NCBI RefSeq assembly: GCF_016629665.1
Contig: NZ_JAEPRQ010000005.1
Location: 167,666 to 231,665 of the forward strand
Source: Paracoccus caeni
GTDB taxonomy: Bacteria > Pseudomonadota > Alphaproteobacteria > Rhodobacterales > Rhodobacteraceae
DNA: 64,000 bases
Direction: 5' to 3'
The notes beneath the pieces were generated by a model. It was not told where the DNA came from, did no database searches, and worked only from the letters and a program-made list of their open reading frames with translations. Of this stretch, positions 8,034 through 16,861 are shown piece after piece; positions within the stretch are counted from its first letter, which is position 1; each line of letters begins with the position of its first letter. The position numbers and the translations under genes were made by a program.

Positions 8034-9227
8034 ATGACCGATCTTCCCGTCATCCGTCTGCGCCCGAAATCGAAGCCTCAGGCGATTCGGCACGGCTTCC
8101 CGTGGGTCTTCGAGGACGAAGCGGTTCTGGACCGGCGCACCAAGGCGCTGGCGGCGGGATCGTTCGCCATTCTTGAGGATGCCGAACGAAAGGCGATGGC
8201 GGTGGTGACCGTAAACCCGGCCTCGAAGATCGTGGCGCGGGTGATGGACAGCGATCCCGAGGCGGTGATCGGCGGGGGCTGGTTGCAGGCGCGGCTGCTT
8301 CGCGCGCTGAAAATGCGCGAGCGGCTTTATGACGCGCCGTTCTACCGGCTGGTCCATGCCGAATCGGACGGGCTGCCGGGACTGATCGTGGATCGCTTCG
8401 GCGATGTGGCGGTGATGCAGCCGAACGCCGCATGGGCCGACGGGATGGCGAGTGAAATCGCCGATGCCTTGGTCGCCGTGACTGGCGTGACGACGGTGAT
8501 CCTGAACGGGCAGGGACGTGCGCGCAGTCTTGAGGGACTGGCCGAGCGGATGGAGGTTCTGCGCGGCGAGGCTCCGTCAGGGCCGATCGAGGTCGCGATG
8601 AATGGCGCGATCTATCTGGCCGATGTGATGGGCGGTCAGAAGACCGGGATTTTCTATGATCAGCGCCCGAACCATGCCTTTGCGCAACGGCTGGTGGATG
8701 GGGGCGAGGTGCTGGACGTGTTCAGCCATGTCGGTGGCTTCGGGCTGGCGATGCTGGCGGCAGGGGCAGAGCGCACGACCTGTATCGATGGCAGCGCACC
8801 GGCGCTGGAGCTGGTGCGAGGTGGGGCGAAGGCGATGGGCGCGACCGACCGGGTCGAGGTTCTGCAATCCGACGCCTTCAAGGCGCTGGAAGCAATGGCA
8901 GCCGAGGGGCGGCGCTTTGACGTTGTCGTCTGCGATCCGCCCGCATTCGCGCCCTCGAAACAGGCTTTGGAGGCCGGGCTGCGCGCTTATGAGCGGGTGG
9001 CAAAGCTGGCCGCGCCTTTGGTGAAGCCAGGTGGATATCTGGCGCTATGCTCTTGCAGCCATGCCGCCGATCTGACGGCGTTTCGGAATGCCTCGGCACG
9101 GGGGATCGGGCGGGGCGGTCGGCGGTCAGTGCTGATCCATTCCGGGCAGGCCGGGCCTGATCATCCGACGCTGCCGCAACTGGCCGAAACCGGCTATCTC
9201 AAGGCGCTGTTCTTCAGGCTGGACTGA
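8034..9227 (+). CDS. Class I rRNA (cytosine-C5) methyltransferase, RlmI-like
   Basis: A 397-residue protein. The N-terminal PUA domain (to ~residue 75) begins IRLRPKSKPQAIRHGFPWVF, a linker follows, and the C-terminal Rossmann methyltransferase has VLDVFSHVGGFGLAML (SAM site), VVCDPPAFAPSK (DPPAF motif) and LCSCSH. This layout is that of RlmI/RlmO, which make 5-methylcytosine in 23S rRNA. The exact target base here is not known. The ATG at 8034 with AAAGGA upstream is preferred over an upstream in-frame ATG at 7962, which lies in the edd promoter region. The stop overlaps the PIN gene start (TGATG). Confidence 0.85.
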   Translation: MTDLPVIRLRPKSKPQAIRHGFPWVFEDEAVLDRRTKALAAGSFAILEDAERKAMAVVTVNPASKIVARVMDSDPEAVIGGGWLQARLLRALKMRERLYDAPFYRLVHAESDGLPGLIVDRFGDVAVMQPNAAWADGMASEIADALVAVTGVTTVILNGQGRARSLEGLAERMEVLRGEAPSGPIEVAMNGAIYLADVMGGQKTGIFYDQRPNHAFAQRLVDGGEVLDVFSHVGGFGLAMLAAGAERTTCIDGSAPALELVRGGAKAMGATDRVEVLQSDAFKALEAMAAEGRRFDVVVCDPPAFAPSKQALEAGLRAYERVAKLAAPLVKPGGYLALCSCSHAADLTAFRNASARGIGRGGRRSVLIHSGQAGPDHPTLPQLAETGYLKALFFRLD

Positions 9228-9766
9228 TGAAGGCGGTTCTGGACGCCAATGTGCTGTTCCCGACGATTCTTCGCGAGATCCTGATCGATCTTGCAAAGGC
9301 AGGTCTGTATCAGCCGCTGTGGTCAGGCCGCATCCTTGCCGAGTGGCGACATGCGGCGGCACGGCTTGGGGCGGATCAGGATGCGGTGGCAGGGGCCGAG
9401 ATCGCCTTGCTGCACGCCGATTTTCCCGATGCCGCGATGCCCGATGACGGGGTGCGGGCCATCGATCTGGATTTTCCCGACCCCGCCGACCGGCACGTGG
9501 CCGAGGCCGCGCTGGCTGGCGGTGCCGGGGTGATCGTCACCGCGAATCTGCGGGATTTTCCACAGTATTTGATGCAAGCCCTTGGCCTTCGGGCCATTCA
9601 TCCCGATAGTTTTCTGCTTGATCTCCATCGCGGCAATCCGGCCCTTGTCGTGGGGGCCGTGCATGGCGCACATGAGAAAGCCACAAGAATGGGCAGCACG
9701 ATGACCGTTGCCGAAATGCTGAAGCGCAGCCGACTGCCACGCCTGAACAAAGCTCTGAAAGGTTGA
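9227..9766 (+). CDS. PIN domain protein (RSP_2648-like)
   Basis: A 179-residue PIN-fold protein. The acidic metal-site residues are present: Asp6 (LDANVL), Glu39 (AEW), Asp88 (DPADRH) and Asp110 (ANLRDF). It therefore probably is an Mg2+/Mn2+-dependent RNase. It is longer than most VapC toxins and has no antitoxin gene beside it; instead it is translationally coupled to the rRNA methyltransferase gene by a 1-nt overlap. A C-terminal extension after residue ~125 is outside the core fold. It could be an RNA maturation enzyme rather than a toxin, which is inference from context. Confidence 0.8.
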   Translation: MKAVLDANVLFPTILREILIDLAKAGLYQPLWSGRILAEWRHAAARLGADQDAVAGAEIALLHADFPDAAMPDDGVRAIDLDFPDPADRHVAEAALAGGAGVIVTANLRDFPQYLMQALGLRAIHPDSFLLDLHRGNPALVVGAVHGAHEKATRMGSTMTVAEMLKRSRLPRLNKALKG

Positions 9767-9772
9767 AGACAG

Positions 9773-9801
9773 TTGCTGTTAACGCTAACGAAAGATATGA
9801 G
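9773..9801 (+). promoter_or_regulatory. zwf promoter with embedded LacI-type operator
   Basis: -35 TTGCTG (9773-9778), a 17-bp spacer, and -10 TATGAG (9796-9801). The palindrome TGTTAACGCTAACG (9777-9790) covers the end of the -35 box and most of the spacer. It matches the edd operator at 13 of 14 positions. Confidence 0.65.
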
Positions 9802-9826
9802 AAGTGCTGACGTCAAGGAGGACAGC

Positions 9827-11278
9827 ATGGTTTCGCGCGTCATACCCGTGGAAGATTTCGACCTGGTGATTTTCGGTGCGACCGGCGATCTTGCCCATCG
9901 CAAGATCCTGCCCGGCCTGTTCCGCCGCTTCGAGGCGGGGCAAATTCCCGAAACCTCTCAGATCATTGGCGCGGCGCGCACGGAACAGGATGACGACGCT
10001 TTCCGCAAGGAGGCCGAGGCTTCGATTATCGAATTCGGCGGCGTCAAGAAAAGCAATCCGAATCTGGCGAAGTTTCTGCAACTGCTGGGCTATGTGCCGA
10101 TCGACGCAAAGGGCGACGGCGGTTGGGAAGCGCTGAAAAGCCGCATCCGCGACGACAAGGTCCACGCCTTCTACTTCTCGGTCGCGCCCGCGCTATTCGG
10201 GGACATTGCCGAGCGGCTGGCGAATTACGGCATCGCCGATGAGGACAGCCGGATCGTCGTCGAAAAACCCTTTGGCCGCGATCTGGCCACCGCGAAGGCG
10301 CTGAACGCCACACTGGCCCAGCATTTTGCGGAACATCAGATCTACCGGATCGATCACTATCTGGGCAAGGAAACGGTTCAGAACCTGATGGCCGTGCGCT
10401 TTGCCAACGTCCTGTTCGAGCCGCTGTGGAACGCGCAATACGTGGATCACGTCCAGATCACCGTGGCCGAAACGGTGGGCGTCGCCGGGCGTGGCAGCTA
10501 TTACGACAAATCCGGGGCGATCCGGGACATGGTGCAGAACCACATGATGCAGCTTCTGTGCCTGATCGCGATGGAGCCGCCCTATCACTTCGATCCGAAC
10601 GCCGTCCGCGATGAGAAGTTGAAGGTGATCCGCGCGCTGGAGCCGGTAGAGAACGGCGATATCGTTCGCGGCCAGTATCAGGGCGACGGCAAAAACGGCG
10701 GCTATCTGGAAGACGCCGAAGACCCGGATTCGCGCACCGAAAGCTATGTGGCGATGAAGGTCCGCATCTCGAACTGGCGGTGGCAGGGCACGCCCTTCTA
10801 TCTGCGCACCGGCAAGAAACTGCGGGCGCGGACCAGCGAGATCGCCATCATCTTCAAGGAACCGCCGCATTCGATCTTCGACGATACCGGCCATCCGAAA
10901 GCCAATGAACTTGTCATCCGCCTGCAACCCAACGAGGGTATGAACCTGAAGGTGATGATCAAGGAACCGGGGCCGGGCGGGATGCGGTTGGTGCAGGTGC
11001 CGCTGGACATGTCTTTCGCCGATGCGCTTGGGGCAGAGGGGGCCGATATGCCCGACGCCTATGAGCGGCTGATCATGGACGTGATCCGGGGCAACCAGAC
11101 CCTGTTCATGCGCGGCGACGAGGTTGAGGCGGCATGGGCCTGGACCGATCCGATCATTACCGCGTGGGAAGACAGCAAACGCCGTCCCGAACCCTATGAC
11201 GCGGGATCTTCGGGACCGGAAGAGGCGTTGCGCCTGATGCACCGCGACAACCGACGCTGGAGGGAGATCAGGTCATGA
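9827..11278 (+). CDS. zwf: Glucose-6-phosphate 1-dehydrogenase
   Basis: Zwf oxidises glucose-6-phosphate to 6-phosphogluconolactone with NADP+ (or NAD+), feeding the Entner-Doudoroff and oxidative pentose phosphate routes. The 483-residue length is standard. Motifs: FGATGDLAHRK (nucleotide-binding Rossmann loop) and RIDHYLGKE (substrate-binding and catalytic His). The ATG at 9827 is chosen because AAGGAGG lies 5 nt upstream; an in-frame TTG at 9773 coincides with the -35 box. It is first in a zwf-pgl-pgi operon, overlapping pgl by 4 nt. Confidence 0.97.
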   Translation: MVSRVIPVEDFDLVIFGATGDLAHRKILPGLFRRFEAGQIPETSQIIGAARTEQDDDAFRKEAEASIIEFGGVKKSNPNLAKFLQLLGYVPIDAKGDGGWEALKSRIRDDKVHAFYFSVAPALFGDIAERLANYGIADEDSRIVVEKPFGRDLATAKALNATLAQHFAEHQIYRIDHYLGKETVQNLMAVRFANVLFEPLWNAQYVDHVQITVAETVGVAGRGSYYDKSGAIRDMVQNHMMQLLCLIAMEPPYHFDPNAVRDEKLKVIRALEPVENGDIVRGQYQGDGKNGGYLEDAEDPDSRTESYVAMKVRISNWRWQGTPFYLRTGKKLRARTSEIAIIFKEPPHSIFDDTGHPKANELVIRLQPNEGMNLKVMIKEPGPGGMRLVQVPLDMSFADALGAEGADMPDAYERLIMDVIRGNQTLFMRGDEVEAAWAWTDPIITAWEDSKRRPEPYDAGSSGPEEALRLMHRDNRRWREIRS

Positions 11279-11952
11279 GCATGGAGTTCATCGAATATCC
11301 CGACCGGGAGCTGCTGTCCCTGTCGCTGGCTGACAAGCTTGCCTCGCAACTGGCGCAGCATCTGCGCTCGAACGAAAAGGCCAGCTTTTGTGTGCCGGGC
11401 GGCACCACTCCGGTTCCGATCTTCGAGACTTTGAGCGGCACCGATCTGGACTGGGACCGGGTGACGATCTTTCTGGGCGACGAACGTTGGGTGGATGGCG
11501 AACACAAACGCTCGAACGGGCGGCTCTTGCGGCGGCATCTGTTGCGCGACAAGGCGGCGGCTGCGAATTACATCGACTTCTATACCGGCGATGAAAGCCC
11601 CGACGCGGCCGAGGCGGTTCTGGCCGAACGCCTGACCCCGCATTTCCCGATCACGGTGGCGCTGCTGGGCATGGGCAATGACATGCATACCGCCAGCCTG
11701 TTCCCCGGTGCCGACCGTTTGGCCGAGGGGCTGTCGAATGACGCCCCGCCGGTTCTGGCGATGCGGGCCGAGGGCGCGGGTGAACCGCGCCTGACCCTGA
11801 CCCGCCCGGTTCTGGCGAAAGCCATCAATATCCATGTCCTGATCATGGGCCCGGAAAAGCGCGAGGCGCTGGAACAGGCGCAGAAGCTGGACCCGATCGA
11901 AGCCCCGATCCGCGCCTTCCTTGACGCGGCGACCGTCCACTGGGCCGAATAA
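11275..11952 (+). CDS. pgl: 6-phosphogluconolactonase
   Basis: Pgl hydrolyses 6-phosphogluconolactone to 6-phosphogluconate. The 225-residue protein is of the DevB/NagB type: [25 protein letters not shown] and [18 protein letters not shown] are the characteristic blocks. It overlaps zwf by ATGA and is followed 19 nt later by pgi, so zwf, pgl and pgi form one unit for glucose-6-phosphate use. Confidence 0.95.
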   Translation: MSMEFIEYPDRELLSLSLADKLASQLAQHLRSNEKASFCVPGGTTPVPIFETLSGTDLDWDRVTIFLGDERWVDGEHKRSNGRLLRRHLLRDKAAAANYIDFYTGDESPDAAEAVLAERLTPHFPITVALLGMGNDMHTASLFPGADRLAEGLSNDAPPVLAMRAEGAGEPRLTLTRPVLAKAINIHVLIMGPEKREALEQAQKLDPIEAPIRAFLDAATVHWAE

Positions 11953-11971
11953 CGCTGAGGAGCCTCCCCCG

Positions 11972-13582
11972 ATGACCGATAAATGGAGCCGGTTGAAATC
12001 CTACCGTCAGTCGCAGGGGGATTGTCGGATCACCGATCTGTTCGCCCGTGATGAAGACCGGGCCGACGGTTTCTGTACCAGTGCCGATGGTCTGGCCTTC
12101 GACTGGTCGAAAACACTGATCGATGCGGGCGCGCGCGATCTGCTGATCGAACTGGCGGAAGGCGCCGACGTGGCGGGTCGCCGCGACGCGATGTTCACCG
12201 GCCAGAAGATCAATGAGACCGAGGGCCGGGCGGTCCTGCACACGGCGCTGCGCAATCTGTCGGGCAGCGTTCAGGTGGATGGTCAGGATGTCATGCCCGA
12301 GGTGCGGCGGATCCACGACCTGATGGCCGATTTCGCCCGTGACGTGCGGTCGGGCGCGTTTACGGGGCAGGGCGGCAAGATCACCGATGTCGTGAATATC
12401 GGCATCGGCGGCTCCGATCTTGGTCCGTTCATGGCGGTGCTGGCGATGGCGCCCTATCATGACGGTCCGCGGACGCATTTCGTCTCGAATGTCGATGGCG
12501 CGGATATTGCCGATACGCTGAAGGGTCTGGACCCGGCGACCACGCTGGTCATCGTGGCCTCGAAAACCTTCACCACCATCGAGACGATGACCAATGCCCG
12601 CACCGCGCGGGACTGGATGGCGAAGGTCGTCAGCGAACCTGCGGCGCAATTTGCGGCCCTGTCTTCGGCCACCGACAAGACCGCTGAATTCGGCATCGAC
12701 GCATCGCGCGTGTTCGGTTTCGAAGATTGGGTTGGCGGGCGTTATTCGGTCTGGGGCCCGATCGGTTTGTCGCTGATGCTGGCAATCGGGCCAGAGCGGT
12801 TCGATGAATTTCTGGCGGGCGGCGCGGCGATGGACAGCCATTTCCGCGAGGCACCTTTCGCGGAAAACCTGCCGGTCCTGCTGGCCTTGGTCGGCATCTG
12901 GCACCACCAGATCTGCGGTTTTCCGACCCGCGCAGTTCTGCCCTATGACAACCGCCTGATCCGGCTGCCTGCCTATCTGCAACAGCTTGAGATGGAATCG
13001 AATGGCAAGGGCGTGGCGATGGACGGAGCCTCGCTTGAGGTGCCGTCAGGTCCGGTCGTCTGGGGCGAGCCCGGCACCAATGGCCAGCACGCGTTCTACC
13101 AGTTGATCCATCAGGGCACGATGCCGGTGCCTTGCGAATTCATCCTCGCCGCGAATGGCCACGAGGATGAGCTTGCCCATCACCACATCCTGCTGGCCGC
13201 GAATTGCCTCGCCCAGTCCGAGGCGCTGATGCGCGGCCGGACGCTGGACGAGGCGCTGGCGCTGATGGCGGCGAAGGGTCTGGAAGGGGCAGAGCTTGAC
13301 CGTCAGGCCCGCCACCGCGTCTTCCCCGGCAACCGTCCGTCCACGACGCTGCTGATCGGGCAACTGACGCCCTTCACGCTGGGCCAGATCGTCGCGCTTT
13401 ATGAGCATCGGGTGTTTGTCGAGGGCGTGATCCTTGGCATCAACAGCTTCGATCAATGGGGTGTCGAACTGGGCAAGGAACTGGCCCTGAAGGTCGAGCC
13501 GCTTCTGAAGGGCGAGGATGCACCGGGTCATGATCCCTCGACCGAACATCTGGCCGAACTGTTCCGCGAAATGCGCGGCTGA
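11972..13582 (+). CDS. pgi: Glucose-6-phosphate isomerase
   Basis: Pgi interconverts glucose-6-phosphate and fructose-6-phosphate. In an organism that breaks sugars down by the Entner-Doudoroff route it mainly returns fructose-6-phosphate or supplies gluconeogenesis. The 536-residue length is normal. The PGI signatures are [14 protein letters not shown] and [10 protein letters not shown], and GIGGSDLGP lines the phosphate site. The ATG at 11972 follows GAGGAG by 9 nt; an earlier in-frame start would overlap pgl by 32 nt and lacks a ribosome-binding site. Confidence 0.96.
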   Translation: MTDKWSRLKSYRQSQGDCRITDLFARDEDRADGFCTSADGLAFDWSKTLIDAGARDLLIELAEGADVAGRRDAMFTGQKINETEGRAVLHTALRNLSGSVQVDGQDVMPEVRRIHDLMADFARDVRSGAFTGQGGKITDVVNIGIGGSDLGPFMAVLAMAPYHDGPRTHFVSNVDGADIADTLKGLDPATTLVIVASKTFTTIETMTNARTARDWMAKVVSEPAAQFAALSSATDKTAEFGIDASRVFGFEDWVGGRYSVWGPIGLSLMLAIGPERFDEFLAGGAAMDSHFREAPFAENLPVLLALVGIWHHQICGFPTRAVLPYDNRLIRLPAYLQQLEMESNGKGVAMDGASLEVPSGPVVWGEPGTNGQHAFYQLIHQGTMPVPCEFILAANGHEDELAHHHILLAANCLAQSEALMRGRTLDEALALMAAKGLEGAELDRQARHRVFPGNRPSTTLLIGQLTPFTLGQIVALYEHRVFVEGVILGINSFDQWGVELGKELALKVEPLLKGEDAPGHDPSTEHLAELFREMRG

Positions 13583-13590
13583 GACGAGGC

Positions 13591-13609
13591 GGGGGGCGAT
13601 ATGCCCCCC
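13591..13609 (+). terminator. Terminator-like hairpin after pgi
   Basis: A 7-bp all-GC stem, GGGGGGC / GCCCCCC, with loop GATAT lies 8 nt after the pgi stop. A short CTTTC follows rather than a full T-run. Confidence 0.65.
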
Positions 13610-13688
13610 AGCCATCTTTCGCACACATTGCTTGCGTCCTCGAAATATCCAGCCTGAATGATCCGCGCGGCAGGGGCGGCGGCGCAGA

Positions 13689-14282
13689 TCAGTCGATATA
13701 GGAAAAGCCGGGGATGACGGTCGCGACATCAGGCGGCGCGATACCGCCGCAGCGCGCCGTTCCCGCTTCCTGTGAAGCATAGAGATGCGCATAGCCGTGG
13801 ACGAACGACCACAGCATCATCTCGGTCCGCAAGGCCGCGTCGGGTCCGCTGGCCTTGTCCCAGTCGATACGCTCGGCAATCCCTTTCAGCACCGCATAAC
13901 TTTCCCGCGCCGCAGCAGTCAGGTCCGGGTCGCGCAAGGTGCCGCGCACAGGTGAAAACATCAGGGCGAACAGGGCGGGATTTTCCCGGGCGAACCGGAC
14001 ATAGCCGTGCATCGCCGCCGCCAACTGCTCAGGGCGCGATGATTCCGGCGTGATGCCTTCCTGCATATAGGCTTTGTGGCGACGGTATCCTTCCGCAGCG
14101 ATTGCCGCCAGCAGACCGTTCAGACCGTCGAAGTGATTGCGCGGCGCCGCGTGGCTTACCCCTGCTTTCGCGGCGATTGCGCGCAAGGACAGGCCGGGCA
14201 ATCCCTCTTCTTCGAGAATGTCGATGCCAGCCCGCAACAGCGCGTTCTTGAGATCGCCGTGATGGTATTTCCGTGCCTTCAT
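13689..14282 (-). CDS. TetR/AcrR family transcriptional regulator
   Basis: A 197-residue repressor-type protein. The N-terminal HTH (residues ~10-55) reads HHGDLKNALLRAGIDILEEE, then LSLRAIAAKAGVSHAAPRNHF. The C-terminal part fits the WHG-type ligand domain (ALFALMFSPV). It is divergent from the ABA4-like membrane pair with about 150 bp between starts, so it probably regulates them. The ligand is unknown. Confidence 0.88.
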   Translation of the reverse strand: MKARKYHHGDLKNALLRAGIDILEEEGLPGLSLRAIAAKAGVSHAAPRNHFDGLNGLLAAIAAEGYRRHKAYMQEGITPESSRPEQLAAAMHGYVRFARENPALFALMFSPVRGTLRDPDLTAAARESYAVLKGIAERIDWDKASGPDAALRTEMMLWSFVHGYAHLYASQEAGTARCGGIAPPDVATVIPGFSYID

Positions 14283-14436
14283 GGGGCGGTTCTATGCCGA
14301 GTTGTTTCCACTGTCTACATTCTGCTTGTCGTAGGACGCTTTTCGCGTATGTTTACGATGTAAATATCAGTTCGATCAGGTCCATTTTTCTTACAGTCAT
14401 ATCCGCGTCGGCAACGACGGACTATGGAGGATTGCG

Positions 14437-14886
14437 ATGGAATGGGAAGCCGTTTTCGGCCTTGTGAACATGCTGGCTTTGGCATGTTGGGCGGTTCTGA
14501 TCGTCATGCCCCGGGCCGGCCGTTGGGCCTATCTGGGTGTCGCGCCGCGATGGGTGGTGCCGCTGGTCTTCTCGGCGCTTTATACGATGCTGGTGATGAT
14601 CTATTTCGCCGAAACGGGTGGAGGCTATGACTCGGTCGCGGCGGTGCGAAGGCTGTTCGCCTCGGACCCGATGCTGTTGGCGGGCTGGCTGCACTTTCTT
14701 GCCTTCGACCTTTTGGTGGGCTGCCTGATCGCCGACCGGATGGACCGCGCAGGCGTCCACCGCGTCGTGCAGGCCGGGCCGCTTCTGGCGGTGTTCCTGT
14801 TCGGACCGGCGGGCTTGCTGTTTGGTCTGGCGGTTGAGCTGGCTTACCGTGCCCAGAACGCGCGTAGGACGGGGGGCGAGGGATGA
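14437..14886 (+). CDS. ABA4-like family membrane protein
   Basis: A 149-residue integral membrane protein with four predicted helices. It begins with the family-typical block EWEAVFGLVNMLALACWAVL and contains WLHFLAFDLLVG. Plant ABA4 is needed for neoxanthin formation; bacterial relatives have no settled role, though several Paracoccus species make carotenoids. GGAGGATTGCG precedes the ATG. It overlaps the next membrane protein by ATGA, so the two probably work together. Confidence 0.8.
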   Translation: MEWEAVFGLVNMLALACWAVLIVMPRAGRWAYLGVAPRWVVPLVFSALYTMLVMIYFAETGGGYDSVAAVRRLFASDPMLLAGWLHFLAFDLLVGCLIADRMDRAGVHRVVQAGPLLAVFLFGPAGLLFGLAVELAYRAQNARRTGGEG

Positions 14887-15686
14887 CCGTCACGGCAAAG
14901 ATTACCGACGACGCCGGGCCTGCGACGCGGATATACGGCGCCTTGACGATCATCTCTCTGGCGCTTGCGGCGATCATGCTTCCACCGCTGCTGCTGGATC
15001 AGCGCCGGCTTGATGGCATCGGGGTCTGGCTCAAGCCGATGAAGTTCTCGCTGTCATTCTGCGTGTATTTCGCGACCTTGGCGCTGGTTGAAAACCGTCT
15101 GACGCCGGAGGCATTGAATGGCCGTCCGATGCGCTGGACGGGTATGGTGATCGCCGGAGCCTTCATCTTCGAGATGGGCTATATCATGACGCAGGCCGGT
15201 CGCGCCGAGCATTCGCATTTCAACGAAACCACGCCCCATCATAGCGTTATGTATATGCTGATGGGCATCGGTGCCGTCTGCCTGGTCTGTGGTGCCGCGG
15301 TCGTCGGATGGGTCGCGCGGCGCGATATCCACGCCCGCTTTGGGCCTGCCCTACGCGAGGGCGTGTTTCTTGGCCTGACCGTTTCGTTGATTCCGACGCT
15401 TCTCATCGCCGGGTATCTTGGCCGCAACGGCTCTCATTTTGTTGGGTTTCACCCCGAAAATGCGCCGGTCATACCGCTGTTCGGCTGGTCGCTGGCGACG
15501 GGCGATTTGCGCCCGGCGCATTTCCTGTCTCTGCATGCGATGCAGGTGCTGCCAATTGCCGGGTTGCTGTTTGACTGGCGGCATATCGGTATCCGCCCCC
15601 TATGGCTTGTGGCCGGTATCTACGTCCTGCTGTGCCTGGCCCTCTTCTCTCAGGCTCTCATGGGACTTCCGCTGATCCGCCTGTGA
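14883..15686 (+). CDS. Conserved membrane protein of unknown function
   Basis: A 267-residue protein with about seven hydrophobic helices, coupled by a 4-nt overlap to the ABA4-like gene. I do not recognise a named family. A His-rich loop stands out: HSHFNETTPHHSVMYM, around residues 109-124, next to a membrane helix. This could hold a metal or take part in redox chemistry, but no catalytic motif is established. Other conserved-looking segments are GVWLKPMKFSLSF and FLSLHAMQVLP. Sharing an operon with the ABA4-like gene suggests a joint membrane function under the divergent TetR regulator. Confidence 0.7.
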   Translation: MTVTAKITDDAGPATRIYGALTIISLALAAIMLPPLLLDQRRLDGIGVWLKPMKFSLSFCVYFATLALVENRLTPEALNGRPMRWTGMVIAGAFIFEMGYIMTQAGRAEHSHFNETTPHHSVMYMLMGIGAVCLVCGAAVVGWVARRDIHARFGPALREGVFLGLTVSLIPTLLIAGYLGRNGSHFVGFHPENAPVIPLFGWSLATGDLRPAHFLSLHAMQVLPIAGLLFDWRHIGIRPLWLVAGIYVLLCLALFSQALMGLPLIRL

Positions 15687-15820
15687 GCGCGCGTCCGATC
15701 AAAGGGCAGAGCGTTGCATGGCCCCCAATAGATATTTTCACCACCAAAGCACGCATGGCCGGGCTTTCCCTTGCCCCGACGAATGATTAGGTTCGGGCGG
15801 ACCAGAAGGATCGGGGGCAT

Positions 15821-16849
15821 ATGTCGTTTTTCGGTAAACTGCGCGAGCGGCTGACACGCTCTTCGTCGAAGATCGGCGAAGGTCTGGACGGGATCGTGGG
15901 CGAAGGCGCGCCCGAGCCAGCCGCCGACCCGACCCCCGTGCCCGATCCCATCGTACCCGCCCCCGCGACCGGCTTCGTTGGCCGCCTCTTTGGTCGCGCC
16001 GATGCCCAGCCCGAGGAACCACGCCGGGCCTTGGATGACGAGATGCTGGAAGAGCTGGAGAATATGTTGGTTCAGGCCGATCTTGGCGTCGAGACCGCCC
16101 TGCGCGTGACCGCCAATATCGCCGAAGGTAGGATGGGGCGCCGCCTGTCCTCGACCGAGTTAAAGGAATTGCTGGCGGGTGAGATCGCCCGGATCATGGC
16201 CCCGGTCGCCCGTCCTTTGCCGCTATATCCGAAAAAGCCGCAGGTGGTGCTGGTCGTCGGCGTCAACGGTGCGGGCAAGACCACCACCATCGGCAAACTG
16301 GCAAGCCAGTTCCGCGCGGCGGGTAAATCCGTGGTGATTGCCGCGGGCGATACGTTCCGCGCCGCAGCGGTCGAGCAGTTGCAGGTCTGGGGTCAGCGAG
16401 CGGGTGTGCCGGTCATGGTCGCGGCGCAAGGCTCGGACCCGGCAAGTCTTGCTTTCGATGCGATGACCAAGGCCGAGGCCGACGGTGCCGATCTTCTGAT
16501 GATCGACACGGCTGGTCGCCTGCAGAACCGTCAGGATCTGATGGAGGAACTGGCAAAGATCGTCCGCGTCATCCGCAAGAAAGACCCCTCGGCGCCCCAT
16601 AACACGCTGCTGGTGCTGGATGCAACGACCGGGCAAAACGCGCTCAATCAGGTCGAGACGTTCCAGAAACTTGCCGATGTCTCGGGTCTCGTGATGACCA
16701 AACTGGACGGCACCGCGCGCGGTGGCGTGCTGGTCGCCTTGGCCGACCGCTTCGGCCTGCCGATCCATGCCATCGGTGTTGGCGAACAGATCGACGACCT
16801 AGACGCCTTCGATGCGAACGACTTTGCCCGCGCCCTTGTCGGTCTCTGA
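15821..16849 (+). CDS. ftsY: Signal recognition particle receptor FtsY
   Basis: FtsY is the SRP receptor GTPase that hands ribosome-nascent chain complexes to the Sec translocon at the inner membrane. The 342-residue protein has a short acidic and Pro-rich N-terminal part (~70 residues) in place of the long A domain of E. coli, then the NG domain: GVNGAGKTT (P-loop, ~147-155), DTFRAAAVEQL, DTAGRLQN and TKLDGTARGG. It converges with hisG, with only about 12 nt between the stops. Confidence 0.96.
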   Translation: MSFFGKLRERLTRSSSKIGEGLDGIVGEGAPEPAADPTPVPDPIVPAPATGFVGRLFGRADAQPEEPRRALDDEMLEELENMLVQADLGVETALRVTANIAEGRMGRRLSSTELKELLAGEIARIMAPVARPLPLYPKKPQVVLVVGVNGAGKTTTIGKLASQFRAAGKSVVIAAGDTFRAAAVEQLQVWGQRAGVPVMVAAQGSDPASLAFDAMTKAEADGADLLMIDTAGRLQNRQDLMEELAKIVRVIRKKDPSAPHNTLLVLDATTGQNALNQVETFQKLADVSGLVMTKLDGTARGGVLVALADRFGLPIHAIGVGEQIDDLDAFDANDFARALVGL

Positions 16850-16861
16850 TTTCTTCGTTGT

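Noticed and set aside
9227..9766. VapBC toxin-antitoxin module
   Set aside because: The PIN protein is longer than VapC and is coupled to an rRNA methyltransferase gene, with no small antitoxin gene on either side.
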